From NCBI GenBank assembly GCA_965368335.1, contig CBDUMN010000029.1, positions 1 through 37,847 of the forward strand: 37,847 nucleotides of DNA, read 5' to 3'. This DNA is from CBDUMN01 sp965368335 (lineage in GTDB: Bacteria; Pseudomonadota; Alphaproteobacteria; Rhodospirillales; JAPHRK01). Shown here piece by piece: positions 8,290 to 17,358 of this stretch. The notes under the pieces were generated by a model. That model searched no databases, was not told the origin of the DNA, and was given only the letters and a program-made list of their open reading frames with translations. The stretch's first letter is position 1. The number at the start of each line of letters is the position of its first letter. The position numbers and the translations under genes are program-made.

Positions 8290-9027
8290 TTAAAAATGAC
8301 GATTATTTTCTCGTTTTAATTTCCAAAGCAAAACCACCGCATATGTGAAAACGAAAAGATACATAAAGAGTTCTTGCTCTTCTGCATGCTGAATGCCGTT
8401 GATTCCTGGGGTATATTGGAAGCCCCGTTCTGAGAGACTGTCAAAGATTCGTGCTAACACGACACAAATCGCCGAGGGCGCGCAGATAACTGGAGGCCAA
8501 ATCCAGTAAGCCAATGTCTTAGGTGAAAAAGGGGGCGTCTTTTTTAACTGACGCCAAATTGGATAAATAATCCCACCGACAATAATTCCAATTTCCAGAA
8601 TTAATCGTGGCTTCTGATCAAACCAACTTGAAATATTATGAAGGTTACTCTCATTTTGATCATTCAAGCGCGAAAAAGTATCTGGAGTTTCCCAAAGAAA
8701 GAAATGCTGCCCCCAGCTAGCTTCTTCTCCTAAGGTGTAGACCGTTCCTAAGACCATTAGACTGATCCAACCTAAGAGGTAGGGAACGTTTTGCATTAGG
8801 GCCAGTTTAGAAACTCTTAAGCCAACCACAAGGGCTCCTGTCAGAAACAAAACCTGAAGAATTTCAACAGGGCCGCGCTCTCCTCTAAAAATATCTCTAG
8901 CAAGATTGGGGTCAAAAAAAGCTACCCCATGCAGGATGAGCAAAATTAACAAAGGCGCACCTAGTCCGAGCACAAAAAAAGTCAGGGGTCTAAAAGGATC
9001 ACAGTATTTTGGAAGACGGCAAACCAT
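8290..9027 (-). CDS. Hypothetical polytopic inner-membrane protein
   Basis: The 245-residue protein has about six hydrophobic segments, near residues 14-34, 53-70, 81-97, 141-156, 167-187 and 219-236. A conserved-looking GEEASWGQ motif at about 99-106 sits at the end of the third segment, and a second acidic cluster HAEEQE precedes the last helix. Similar EExSWGQ membrane proteins of unknown function occur in proteobacteria, and no enzymatic role can be assigned. The gene is AT-rich compared with hupB and lon and sits between tRNA-Val and hupB, so it interrupts a usually conserved neighbourhood. The second codons (MVCRLPKY) are polar and no signal peptide is evident. Confidence 0.65.
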   Translation of the reverse strand: MVCRLPKYCDPFRPLTFFVLGLGAPLLILLILHGVAFFDPNLARDIFRGERGPVEILQVLFLTGALVVGLRVSKLALMQNVPYLLGWISLMVLGTVYTLGEEASWGQHFFLWETPDTFSRLNDQNESNLHNISSWFDQKPRLILEIGIIVGGIIYPIWRQLKKTPPFSPKTLAYWIWPPVICAPSAICVVLARIFDSLSERGFQYTPGINGIQHAEEQELFMYLFVFTYAVVLLWKLKRENNRHF

Positions 9028-9071
9028 GTGGACTACATACAGTGCCTAGCCAATTTTAATGCTTTACTCAC

Positions 9072-9105
9072 AAAAAAGCCGGTTGGAAATAAAATCCAAC
9101 CGGCT
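9072..9105 (-). terminator. Intrinsic terminator of hupB
   Basis: An 11-bp perfect stem (AGCCGGTTGGA and its complement, seven-base AT loop) lies 30 bp past the hupB stop and ends in a six-T run on the minus strand. The plus-strand side is also T-rich, so it may work both ways. Confidence 0.85.
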
Positions 9106-9134
9106 CTTTCTGATTCTTTTTTTTGAAAGACTGC

Positions 9135-9407
9135 TTAGTTGACGGCGTCTTTCAGGCCTTTGCCAGCTTTGAACTTCGGCTGGTTGGAGGCAGGAATCTG
9201 AATCTTTTCGCCGGTGCGCGGATTGCGGCCTTCGCTGGCAGCACGCTTGACGACACTAAAGGTACCGAAGCCGACCAAACGAACTTCTTCGCCTTTTTTC
9301 AGAGCGTCGGAGATGGCTTCAAACACACCATCAACGGCTTTACCTGCGTCGGCTTTGGAAAGACCGGTACCACCAGCAACTGCTGCAACTAAATCGTTTT
9401 TGTTCAC
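9135..9407 (-). CDS. hupB: DNA-binding protein HU
   Basis: This is a nucleoid-associated histone-like protein that bends DNA as a homodimer. It has 90 residues with the family pattern: an N-terminal helical dimerisation half (NKNDLVAAVA), then GFGTFSV and the DNA-binding arm containing GRNPRTGEKIQIPA, and a KFKAGKGLKDAVN tail. The start chosen is a GTG with an AGGGG ribosome-binding site 7 bases upstream; an in-frame ATG 14 codons earlier has no such site. It sits just downstream of lon in the same direction, as in many alphaproteobacteria. The separate lon terminator suggests its own promoter. Confidence 0.97.
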   Translation of the reverse strand: MNKNDLVAAVAGGTGLSKADAGKAVDGVFEAISDALKKGEEVRLVGFGTFSVVKRAASEGRNPRTGEKIQIPASNQPKFKAGKGLKDAVN

Positions 9408-9606
9408 CTTCAGGCCCCCTTGTAAAAACAATGATAGAATGCGTTGCATTCCGGGATTGAATATAGGCGCGAAGTGTATGAAACGGGATTTTGTCCGTCA
9501 ATCACAGAACCGCAGTTTTCCCCAGGTTTTTGCGATTCTTGAACCTTTTTTGGGGACAATTTTAACTAAATCGGGCCGATTAGAGGTATCCCTTCCCATT
9601 TCATAG

Positions 9607-9648
9607 AAAAGCCGGGCCCTTCGGGACTGTTTTCCCGAAGGGCCCGGC
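9607..9648 (-). terminator. Intrinsic terminator of lon
   Basis: A 15-bp perfect GC-rich stem with an eight-base loop lies 28 bp past the lon stop, followed on the minus strand by TTTTC. It separates lon from hupB. Confidence 0.85.
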
Positions 9649-9676
9649 CCTCTACAACGTATATTTTTTAGTGATT

Positions 9677-12094
9677 CTAGTGAGTGGTTAGGGTCAAATC
9701 GCCCGAGTCGTCCGATTCGTTCGCCCCGCCAGCGGCCGATTCCTCGGCGCTTTCGTCCCACTCAATAGGAACCAGAGGAGCAACCAAGGCTTTCTCAAGA
9801 ACCTGATCGACCGTTTTCACCGGAATAATTTTCAGACCTTTTTTGACGTTATCGGGGATATCGGCCAAATCTTTCTCATTATCGGCCGGGATCAAAACCG
9901 TCTTGATCCCTCCCCGCAGGGCGGCCAGAAGTTTTTCCTTCAAACCACCGATTGGGAGAACACGTCCCCGCAGAGTGATTTCGCCCGTCATGGCGATATC
10001 CTTGCGTACGGCGTTACCGGTCAGAACGGAAACAATGGAAGTGACCATACCGACACCGGCTGACGGCCCGTCTTTGGGTGTCGCCCCTTCCGGGACATGA
10101 ACGTGAATATCCTTTTTCTGGAACAACGGCGGTTCAATGCCGAAAGTAACGGATTGTGCTTGCACATAAGATTTAGCGGCCTGAATGGATTCCTGCATCA
10201 CATCGCCCAATTTACCGGTGATGGTCATACGGCCCTTACCCGGCAACATCACGGATTCGATGGAAAGCAGTTCACCGCCAACTTCCGTCCAGGCCAGCCC
10301 CGTAACGACGCCAACCTGATCTTCTTCATCGACTTCGCCATAACGGAAACGACGCACACCCGCATATTTCTCCAGATTTCGCGAGGTTACCTTAACCGCG
10401 GCTTTTCCATCCCCTTCGATGAGAATTTCCTTAGTTGCCTTACGACATAGGTTTGCGATCTCACGCTCCAAATTCCGTACCCCGGCTTCCCGAGTGTAGT
10501 AGCGGATTAGATCGCGCAAGGCGCCGTCCGAAATAACCCATTCGTCTTTTTTGAGGCCCGCCGCTTTGATCTGCTTGTTGATTAGGTGCCGCTTGGCAAT
10601 CTCGACTTTCTCATCTTCGGTGTAGCCGGAGATGCGAATGATTTCCATACGGTCGAGAAGCGGTTGCGGCATCCTCAAGGTATTGGCTGTCGTCACGAAC
10701 ATCACATCCGAAAGGTCGTAATCGACCTCCAGATAGTGATCGTTGAAAGTACTGTTCTGTTCCGGGTCCAGCACCTCAAGCAAGGCCGACGCGGGATCGC
10801 CCCGCCAATCGGCACCCATTTTGTCGACTTCATCGAGCAAAAACAGCGGGTTTGAGAACTTGGCTTTTTTCATCCCTTGGATGACCTTGCCCGGCATGGA
10901 GCCAATGTATGTGCGGCGGTGACCGCGAATTTCGGATTCGTCCCTCACGCCGCCCAAGGACATACGGACGAAATGACGACCGGTGGCCCGCCCAATGGAC
11001 TTTCCGAGCGACGTCTTACCAACCCCCGGAGGGCCAACGAGGCATAGGATTGGCCCCTTAACTTTACGAGTCCGCTGCTGAACTGCGAGATATTCAAGAA
11101 TCCGCTCTTTGACTTTTTCAAGACCATAGTGATCGGCATCGAGAATTTTCTGGGCGTTCTTAATGTCTTTATTGACGCGGCTCCGCTTTTTCCAGGGAAT
11201 GGTAAGGATCCAGTCCAGGTAGTTACGGACAACGGTCGCTTCAGCCGACATCGGGCTCATGGACTTGAGCTTTTTGAGCTCGGCCAGTGCTTTCTCGCGC
11301 GCTTCCTTGGTCAGTTTCGTCTTGGCGATTTTCTCTTCGAGTTCGGCATTTTCATCCTTGCCGTCGTCGGTTTCACCCAGCTCTTTCTGAATCGCTTTCA
11401 GTTGTTCGTTCAAATAGTATTCGCGCTGGGTCTTTTCCATCTGCCGCTTAACCCGGCTGCGAATCTTCTTCTCCACCTGAAGAACGCCGATTTCGCCTTC
11501 CATATAAGAGTAGACCCGTTCGAGACGCTCGGTGACCGAATCGATCTCAAGCAGTTCCTGTTTTTCGGCGATCTTGAGCGCCAGATGCGACGCGACCGTG
11601 TCGGCCAACTTGCTCCAGTCCTCAATCTGATTAATAGAAACCAGAACCTCGGGCGGAATTTTTTTGTTGAGCTTGATGTACTGCTCGAATTGGGCCACCA
11701 CGGAGCGCGATAAAGCTTCGAGCTCCTGATCTTCCATTTCGGCTTCATCGACCAAATCGACCTGGGCTTCAAAGAAGTCTTCGCGGTCTGTGAAGGTATC
11801 GATGCGCGCCCGCTTCCCGCCTTCGACCAGAACCTTGACCGTTCCATCCGGGAGTTTCAGAAGTTGCAAAACCGTCGAAAGAGTTCCGACCGTGTAGATA
11901 TCTTCGGTTCCGGGGTCGTCTTGCGCGGCGTTCTTTTGGGCGACCAGCAAAATTTGTTTGTCGTCCTTCATGACGTCTTCAAGGGCTTTAACCGATTTGT
12001 CACGCCCAACGAACAAGGGCACGATCATATGCGGAAAAACGACGATGTCTCTCAAGGGGAGGACGGGGTAAATACCCTCTTGTTTGAGTTCCAA
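9677..12094 (-). CDS. lon: Lon protease (ATP-dependent, La)
   Basis: This is the cytoplasmic ATP-dependent serine protease that degrades misfolded and short-lived regulatory proteins. The 805-residue protein has the N-terminal substrate domain at about 8-205, a coiled linker to 300 and the AAA+ module with Walker A GPPGVGKT at 354-361 and Walker B FLLDEVDK at 418-424. The protease domain contains catalytic S678 in PKDGPSAG and K721 in GGLKEK. An acidic, Ser/Glu-rich tail of about 20 residues follows. The start is a TTG with AAGG 8 bases upstream. It lies between clpX and hupB on the same strand, with terminators on both sides, so it is probably its own transcription unit. Confidence 0.98.
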   Translation of the reverse strand: MELKQEGIYPVLPLRDIVVFPHMIVPLFVGRDKSVKALEDVMKDDKQILLVAQKNAAQDDPGTEDIYTVGTLSTVLQLLKLPDGTVKVLVEGGKRARIDTFTDREDFFEAQVDLVDEAEMEDQELEALSRSVVAQFEQYIKLNKKIPPEVLVSINQIEDWSKLADTVASHLALKIAEKQELLEIDSVTERLERVYSYMEGEIGVLQVEKKIRSRVKRQMEKTQREYYLNEQLKAIQKELGETDDGKDENAELEEKIAKTKLTKEAREKALAELKKLKSMSPMSAEATVVRNYLDWILTIPWKKRSRVNKDIKNAQKILDADHYGLEKVKERILEYLAVQQRTRKVKGPILCLVGPPGVGKTSLGKSIGRATGRHFVRMSLGGVRDESEIRGHRRTYIGSMPGKVIQGMKKAKFSNPLFLLDEVDKMGADWRGDPASALLEVLDPEQNSTFNDHYLEVDYDLSDVMFVTTANTLRMPQPLLDRMEIIRISGYTEDEKVEIAKRHLINKQIKAAGLKKDEWVISDGALRDLIRYYTREAGVRNLEREIANLCRKATKEILIEGDGKAAVKVTSRNLEKYAGVRRFRYGEVDEEDQVGVVTGLAWTEVGGELLSIESVMLPGKGRMTITGKLGDVMQESIQAAKSYVQAQSVTFGIEPPLFQKKDIHVHVPEGATPKDGPSAGVGMVTSIVSVLTGNAVRKDIAMTGEITLRGRVLPIGGLKEKLLAALRGGIKTVLIPADNEKDLADIPDNVKKGLKIIPVKTVDQVLEKALVAPLVPIEWDESAEESAAGGANESDDSGDLTLTTH

Positions 12095-12159
12095 GGGACT
12101 ACCTTTCTATTTTTAATCGTTCACGACCCCTAAAGGCCGATTAAGTGCGCTAAACCTAG

Positions 12160-12187
12160 ATTTGGCGCGCAACCCGTTACCGTCAAG
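12160..12187 (-). promoter_or_regulatory. Candidate heat-shock (RpoH-type) promoter of lon
   Basis: On the minus strand CTTGAC is followed after 16 bp by CCAAAT, resembling alphaproteobacterial RpoH promoters (CTTGAC, about 17 bp, C-rich then A/T). It lies about 65 bp before the lon start. Only the -35 half is strong, so this is tentative. Confidence 0.35.
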
Positions 12188-12293
12188 TGAATAAAAACGC
12201 AAAAAAAGACAGAATCGGGAGATATTTTTAAAAATCATAACCCAGATAGGTTGTTGAGCAACGAAAACCATGTTCAAAACATGATATTTCACG

Positions 12294-12318
12294 AAAAAAG
12301 GCCCTCGAAAGGGCCTTT
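12294..12318 (-). terminator. Intrinsic terminator of clpX
   Basis: A 9-bp perfect stem (AGGGCCTTT side first on the minus strand becomes AAAGGCCCT) with a four-base loop is followed by a T-run 28 bp past the clpX stop. It isolates clpX from lon. Confidence 0.85.
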
Positions 12319-12346
12319 AATCAAAAAATATGACGAGAGAGCTGCT

Positions 12347-13612
12347 TTATGCGCTGCTTTCAATCTCTTCTTTGCGGTCAGCATGGATATAAAGAGGATT
12401 TCCTCTGCCCTCAACCACATCGCCATTGACCACGACTTCTTCAACACTCTCGAAGCCCGGAAGATCGAACATGGTGTCGAGCAGAATGCCTTCCATGATT
12501 GAACGAAGCCCTCGCGCACCGGTTTTTCGTTCAACCGCTTTCTGGGCGATTGCCGAGAGAGCATCTTCATTGAATTTAAGATGTACGTCTTCCATCTCGA
12601 AAAGACGCTGATACTGCTTAACAAGCGCATTTTTCGGCTTGGTCAGAATCTCAATCAACGCGTCTTCATCAAGATCATGGAGTGTGGCGAAGACCGGCAA
12701 ACGGCCGACAAATTCAGGGATCAGGCCAAACTTGAGCAAATCTTCCGGTTCGACCTCTTGAAGGATATCGCCTGTTTTGCGGGTATCTGGCGATTTGACA
12801 TCGGCGCCAAATCCGATGGAAGCCCCTTTACCCCGTTGAGAAATAATTTTATCGAGACCGGCAAATGCGCCGCCGACGATAAACAGGATATTGGTGGTGT
12901 CGACCTGGAGGAATTCCTGCTGCGGATGCTTGCGCCCCCCTTGCGGTGGAACGCTGGCGACCGTCCCTTCCATGATCTTCAACAGAGCCTGCTGAACACC
13001 TTCCCCCGAAACATCACGGGTGATCGAGGGATTGTCGGACTTCCGGGAAATTTTATCGACTTCGTCGATGTAGACGATTCCGCGCTGGGCCCGCTCCACA
13101 TTATAATCGGCGGCCTGGAGAAGCTTGAGGATAATATTTTCAACATCCTCGCCCACATAACCGGCTTCGGTCAGGGTGGTCGCATCGGCCATGGTGAACG
13201 GAACATCAATGATCCGCGCCAGCGTTTGGGCAAGTAAGGTTTTGCCGCAACCGGTTGGACCGATCAGCAGAATATTCGACTTGGCTAGTTCCACATCATT
13301 CGACTTGGAAGCATGGGCCAGGCGCTTGTAGTGGTTATGAACGGCGACGGAGAGAACACGCTTGGCGTGCTGCTGGCCAATTACATAATCCTGGAGCACC
13401 TCAAAAATTTCACTGGGAGTCGGCACGCCATCGCGCGACTTCACCAGGCTGGTCTTGTGCTCTTCGCGAATGATGTCCATACAAAGTTCGACACATTCAT
13501 CGCAAATAAACACAGTCGGCCCGGCGATCAGCTTACGTACCTCGTGCTGACTCTTCCCACAGAAAGAACAGTAGAGGGTGTTTTTTGAATCACCGCCGGA
13601 AGATTTAGTCAT
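12347..13612 (-). CDS. clpX: ATP-dependent Clp protease ATP-binding subunit ClpX
   Basis: This is the hexameric AAA+ unfoldase that feeds ClpP. The 421-residue protein begins with the zinc-binding domain, with ligands C15, C18, C37 and C40. Walker A GPTGCGKT is at 118-125, the GYVG pore loop at 151-154 and Walker B VYIDEVDK at 180-187. The ClpP-docking loop region with an IGF tripeptide lies near residue 260 (ASIGFGA). It lies about 150 bp after clpP on the same strand. That gap contains a short near-palindrome (AACCTTTTAACAGGTT) but no clear promoter. Confidence 0.98.
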   Translation of the reverse strand: MTKSSGGDSKNTLYCSFCGKSQHEVRKLIAGPTVFICDECVELCMDIIREEHKTSLVKSRDGVPTPSEIFEVLQDYVIGQQHAKRVLSVAVHNHYKRLAHASKSNDVELAKSNILLIGPTGCGKTLLAQTLARIIDVPFTMADATTLTEAGYVGEDVENIILKLLQAADYNVERAQRGIVYIDEVDKISRKSDNPSITRDVSGEGVQQALLKIMEGTVASVPPQGGRKHPQQEFLQVDTTNILFIVGGAFAGLDKIISQRGKGASIGFGADVKSPDTRKTGDILQEVEPEDLLKFGLIPEFVGRLPVFATLHDLDEDALIEILTKPKNALVKQYQRLFEMEDVHLKFNEDALSAIAQKAVERKTGARGLRSIMEGILLDTMFDLPGFESVEEVVVNGDVVEGRGNPLYIHADRKEEIESSA

Positions 13613-13761
13613 GTGGTCTCCAACTGATTTCCAAGCCCGGACATTCCATGTTAGCCGGTAGCCCAGTCTTCATACAAACATAAAACGATAACAAACCTTT
13701 TAACAGGTTGGCTTTCGCAGAGATCAAGACAAGCTTTTGCTTCAAACAAAAAGCGTTTCTT

Positions 13762-14406
13762 TTAGTCGTCGCTCTTTTCGTCGTCGTCACCTTCGACAAC
13801 CGGACGGCTTGTCACGACCTCATCGACAATGCCGAAGTCGAGCGCATCTTCGGCAGACATGAACCGATCACGTTCTAAAGCATCTTCGATCTTGCTGAGC
13901 TTTTGGCCGGTGTGCTTGACGTAAATTTCATTCAAGCGGGCGCGCAAAGATAAAATCTCTTTGGCTTGAATTTCAATATCGGTCGCCTGCCCTTGTGCGC
14001 CCCCCGAAGGCTGGTGAACCATGACTCTGGCGTTCGGCAGGATAAAACGCTTGCCCGCAGCGCCAGCCGCCAACAGCAGAGAGCCCATGGAAGCGGCCTG
14101 TCCGATGCAAACCGTCGAAACATTGGGGCGGATATATTGCATGGTATCGTAAATAGCCAGACCCGAAGTCACGACACCGCCCGGAGAGTTGATATAGAAA
14201 GCGATGTCTTTTTCAGGGTTTTCGGCTTCGAGGAAAAGAAGCTGGGCACAAATAAGGCTGGATACAGCATCATTAACGCCGCCAGTCAGGAAGACGATGC
14301 GCTCTTTCAAGAGCCTGGAATAGATGTCGTAAGCCCGCTCTCCCCGGTTGGTGGTCTCAACGACCATCGGGACGAGGGAATTCATCTTGGTCTCAAAATC
14401 TTCCAT
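13762..14406 (-). CDS. clpP: ATP-dependent Clp protease proteolytic subunit
   Basis: This is the serine peptidase core of ClpXP/ClpAP. The 214-residue protein has the catalytic triad S106 (GQAASMGS), H131 (MVHQPSGG) and D180 (ERDRFM). The short N-terminus before the VVETTNRGERAYDIYSRLL block is typical of the family. The acidic tail ending in EGDDDEKSDD is longer than in E. coli, which is common in alphaproteobacteria. It sits between tig and clpX, the conserved order that links a ribosomal chaperone to protein quality control. Confidence 0.98.
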   Translation of the reverse strand: MEDFETKMNSLVPMVVETTNRGERAYDIYSRLLKERIVFLTGGVNDAVSSLICAQLLFLEAENPEKDIAFYINSPGGVVTSGLAIYDTMQYIRPNVSTVCIGQAASMGSLLLAAGAAGKRFILPNARVMVHQPSGGAQGQATDIEIQAKEILSLRARLNEIYVKHTGQKLSKIEDALERDRFMSAEDALDFGIVDEVVTSRPVVEGDDDEKSDD

Positions 14407-14458
14407 GTCAGCCTCATTTTAGATTTTCTTCGCACAGCCCCCCTTAAAGGGCGGACAT

Positions 14459-14553
14459 AAAAAAAGCGTCCGGTCTTTATATAGAGGGCGATTCTGGCCG
14501 TCGACTCAATATCGACGGTAATCGGCCCCTAGATAGTTAGACAGGACGCTTTT
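14459..14553 (-). terminator. Composite stem between tig and clpP, probable tig terminator
   Basis: The ends of this interval are inverted copies of AAAAGCGTCC(G/T)GTC. They enclose a second perfect 7-bp hairpin (CCGTCGA, seven-base loop, TCGACGG, 14498-14518). On the minus strand the outer stem is followed by a run of seven Ts, 16 bp beyond the tig stop, so it can work as an elongated intrinsic terminator. The large loop could also be part of a small RNA or of the clpP leader. A TATATA box in the loop may belong to a clpP promoter. Confidence 0.55.
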
Positions 14554-14568
14554 AGCAACTTTTTGCGA

Positions 14569-16014
14569 CTACTCGGATTTTTCCGCAGCCTTTTTAGCCG
14601 GAGCTTTTTTGGCAGCGGCCTTCTTTTTAGCCGGAGCCTTTTTCTTGGCGGCGGCTTTTTTCGTCGTCTTGGTGCTCTGTGAAGGATCGACTTCCGGTTC
14701 CTTCATCAGTTCATCAACGGAAACCTTCTTTTCGCTCACTTTCGCCAATTCGATGATGTAATCGACGACTTTGTCCTCAAAAATCGGTCCCTGGAACGCC
14801 TGAACGGCATCGGGGTTCTTCTGATAGAATTCGAAGAACTGCTGTTCCTGACCGGGATATTTCCGTGCCTCTTCCATCACCGCACGGTTCAACTCATCCT
14901 GGTTAACCTCGATGTTGTTGAGGCGACCGACTTCGGCAAGCAGAAGGCCGAGACGGACGCGACGTTGGGCGAGAGCCGTATACTCTTCTTTCAACTCATC
15001 GTCACTTTTGTCTTTATCGTCTTCATCGATGGCGTCCGGATTGTTTTTCCGGGTTTCCTCAAACTGCTTCCAGATACTGTCAAATTCCTGCTCGACCATA
15101 CCTTCGGGCAACTCGAAATTGTGGGATTCAAGCAGCAAGTCAAACAAAACACGCTTCATCCGCATGCGGGCGATGCTTTCAAACTCACGGCCCTGCTCTT
15201 CTTTCAAAGCATCCTTCAGCTTGCCGAGATCTTCCATGCCCATTTTCTTGGCCAGATCATCGTCGATGGCGGCAGGCTTGGATTCGCGCAGTTCTTTCAC
15301 TTCAACCTCAAAGACAGCATCTTTGCCGGCCAAGTTTTCTGCACCATAGTCCTCGGGGAACTTCACCTTAACGTCCAGTTTATCGCCAACCTTGGCGCCA
15401 ACCACCTGGTCTTCAAAGCCGGGGATGAAAGAACCGGAGCCCAATTCAAGCGGGTAGTCGTCTGCTTTGCCACCCTGGAACTCTTCGCCATCGACCTTGC
15501 CAACAAAGTTGATCACTGCGACATCGCCTTTTTTAGACTTGCGCGTCGAGGTAATGGGCTCGGATGTCTTATAGGCTCCAGCCAAACGTTCAAGGCTTTC
15601 CTGGAGATCGTTGTCGGAAATATCAACGACCATTTTCTCAAGCTTGAGCTTCGAGAAGTCGGCCGGCTCAAATTCAGGAAAAAGCTCGATACCCAGCGAG
15701 AATTCCAAATCCGCACCTTCTTCGAATTTGGTGATTTCGATCTTGGGCTGCATAGCCGGACGGAATTCGCGTTCTTCAACCACCTTCTGGGAAGACTCGT
15801 TAATCACCGCTTCCAGAACTTCGCCCATAACCGAGGAACCATACTGCTTGCGGAGAAGCGAAACGGGAACCTTGCCGGGGCGGAAGCCCGGCATGCGGAT
15901 AGTCTTGGAGACTTCCTTCAACCGGTCGGTAATTTTGGTTTCGATATCGGCAGCGGGGACAACGACTGTGAAATCCCGCTTCAATCCTTCGGCGTTGTTT
16001 TCAGTTACCTGCAT
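14569..16014 (-). CDS. tig: Trigger factor (ribosome-associated chaperone/PPIase)
   Basis: Trigger factor binds at the ribosome exit tunnel and folds nascent chains. The 481-residue protein has the ribosome-docking signature GFRPGKVP at 43-50. An FKBP-type PPIase domain lies at about 160-250 and the C-terminal chaperone arms run to about 445. The last 34 residues are almost only Lys, Ala, Pro and Thr, a histone H1-like tail absent from E. coli Tig and predicted to be disordered. The open frame extends 40 codons upstream through a tRNA-Leu gene. The ATG at 16014 was chosen because MQVTENNAEG begins the family homology, although no strong ribosome-binding site precedes it. Confidence 0.96.
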   Translation of the reverse strand: MQVTENNAEGLKRDFTVVVPAADIETKITDRLKEVSKTIRMPGFRPGKVPVSLLRKQYGSSVMGEVLEAVINESSQKVVEEREFRPAMQPKIEITKFEEGADLEFSLGIELFPEFEPADFSKLKLEKMVVDISDNDLQESLERLAGAYKTSEPITSTRKSKKGDVAVINFVGKVDGEEFQGGKADDYPLELGSGSFIPGFEDQVVGAKVGDKLDVKVKFPEDYGAENLAGKDAVFEVEVKELRESKPAAIDDDLAKKMGMEDLGKLKDALKEEQGREFESIARMRMKRVLFDLLLESHNFELPEGMVEQEFDSIWKQFEETRKNNPDAIDEDDKDKSDDELKEEYTALAQRRVRLGLLLAEVGRLNNIEVNQDELNRAVMEEARKYPGQEQQFFEFYQKNPDAVQAFQGPIFEDKVVDYIIELAKVSEKKVSVDELMKEPEVDPSQSTKTTKKAAAKKKAPAKKKAAAKKAPAKKAAEKSE

Positions 16015-16092
16015 GGTAAATCGTAAGCCTTCACGTTCTAGTACACCATCCGGCCCGGCTTCGTTTGTCGATGCCACGGCCACAAAAAAATT

Positions 16093-16177
16093 TGGTGCGG
16101 GCGGAGGGACTTGAACCCCCACGGATCGCTCCACTGGTACCTAAAACCAGCGTGTCTACCAATTTCACCACGCCCGC
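16093..16177 (-). tRNA. tRNA-Leu(UAG)
   Basis: The reverse complement shows acceptor GCGGGCG paired with CGCCCGC, discriminator A and encoded CCA. It has the long variable arm expected for Leu and an anticodon loop TTTAGGT, so the anticodon is TAG. Length is 85 nt. A seven-T run directly after the CCA may end the transcript before tig. Confidence 0.97.
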
Positions 16178-16372
16178 AACGGCGGCGACAGACTCTTTTT
16201 ATATCTCCTGCCGGTGCCAAAAAGGCGCGATCAAAGCGTCGCAAGGCAGGAAAAAGGCGTCTTTGCCGGGGCCGCACTCTATACGAAGCCGTTCCAGTGT
16301 CAATGAATTTAGACTGCAAGCTGCAAACCCCGGAAAATATAGCGCTTGGATACCTTTGACGCCGTATTTCCA

Positions 16373-17293
16373 TCATCGCCGTTTGGCTAGATACATCTGC
16401 TCATCGGCCATTTTAAAAAGTTCCTGTTCAGTTTCGCCGTCATCCGGGAAATGGGCAATGCCCACGGAGGCCCCAACCGTCACCACTACGCCGCCATCAA
16501 CTCCCTCTACTTTGATAGGCTCGGAACAAGTGTTCATGATTTTTTCGGATACGCTTTTTGCAACATCCGGAGCCACACTTACTTCCGGCAAAAGCACGAC
16601 AAACTCATCACCGCCAAGCCGTGCTAAGATGTCGCTTTTTCGTAAACTTGCCTTAATGCGCCGTGCTGTTTCGATAAGCACAGAGTCCCCTGCCAGGTGG
16701 CCGTATGTGTCGTTGACGTGTTTGAATAAGTCGAGATCTATCAGCAAAATGGCAAATCGATGCTTATACCTTTTTGCCTCAACTAAAGTCCGGCCGAAGT
16801 GTTCATAAAAAAGGGTTCGGTTAGCAACTTTGGTGAGCGTGTCATAAAAAGCCAACTCGTGGATTTTTTCATCCTTTCGTCGGCGTTCCGTAATATCTGT
16901 ATAGAGGGCGATAAAGCCGCCACCGGGTAACGGCTTCGCAACAAATTCGAAGACGATATCCTGGGAAATGCCAACTTCCGTTCGCGATTCTCCATACTTT
17001 CTAAAAAGCGCTAGCATTCCATTTTTTTGTTTTTGCACCAATTCATGCCGATCGCCTGGGCCATAAAGCCCCCGGTCGGCCCAATAAAGAGCATGTTCTT
17101 CAAAGGTTGAGCCGATTTTCCTCAGCCGTTTGGGGACCTGTAACTGATCAATAACTCGCTGGTTGCGCGCATAAAGCTTGAAGTCCGCATCCCAAATGGC
17201 GATTCCGACTGGCATCGCGTCGATCAACGCCTGAAGCGCGTTGCGCGAAAACGTCGTATGGTCAACCGGCAGTATCATCGGATTTTGATCCAT
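16373..17293 (-). CDS. PAS-domain diguanylate cyclase
   Basis: The protein makes the second messenger c-di-GMP from two GTP. From the ATG used here it has 306 residues. A PAS-type sensor domain covers about 15-130 (starting LIDAMPVGIAIWDADF and ending in the DITERRR connector), followed by a GGDEF domain. The catalytic GGDEF is intact at 227-231. The RxxD inhibitory site (RKSD, 218-221) lies exactly five residues before it, so product inhibition is expected. No transmembrane segment is seen, so it should be cytoplasmic. An in-frame TTG ten codons upstream could also start it; neither start has a strong ribosome-binding site. No EAL domain is present. The signal sensed by the PAS domain is unknown. 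Confidence 0.93.
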   Translation of the reverse strand: MDQNPMILPVDHTTFSRNALQALIDAMPVGIAIWDADFKLYARNQRVIDQLQVPKRLRKIGSTFEEHALYWADRGLYGPGDRHELVQKQKNGMLALFRKYGESRTEVGISQDIVFEFVAKPLPGGGFIALYTDITERRRKDEKIHELAFYDTLTKVANRTLFYEHFGRTLVEAKRYKHRFAILLIDLDLFKHVNDTYGHLAGDSVLIETARRIKASLRKSDILARLGGDEFVVLLPEVSVAPDVAKSVSEKIMNTCSEPIKVEGVDGGVVVTVGASVGIAHFPDDGETEQELFKMADEQMYLAKRR

Positions 17294-17358
17294 ACTCAGT
17301 GAAAACGCCCATTGGACAGGCAATCACAGCATAGCTCAGTGTCCAGGGGCAACCCTGT

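Noticed and set aside
16065..16808. Plus-strand frame across tRNA-Leu and the diguanylate cyclase
   Set aside because: Its start is an antisense tRNA reading and the rest is opposite an intact GGDEF gene.
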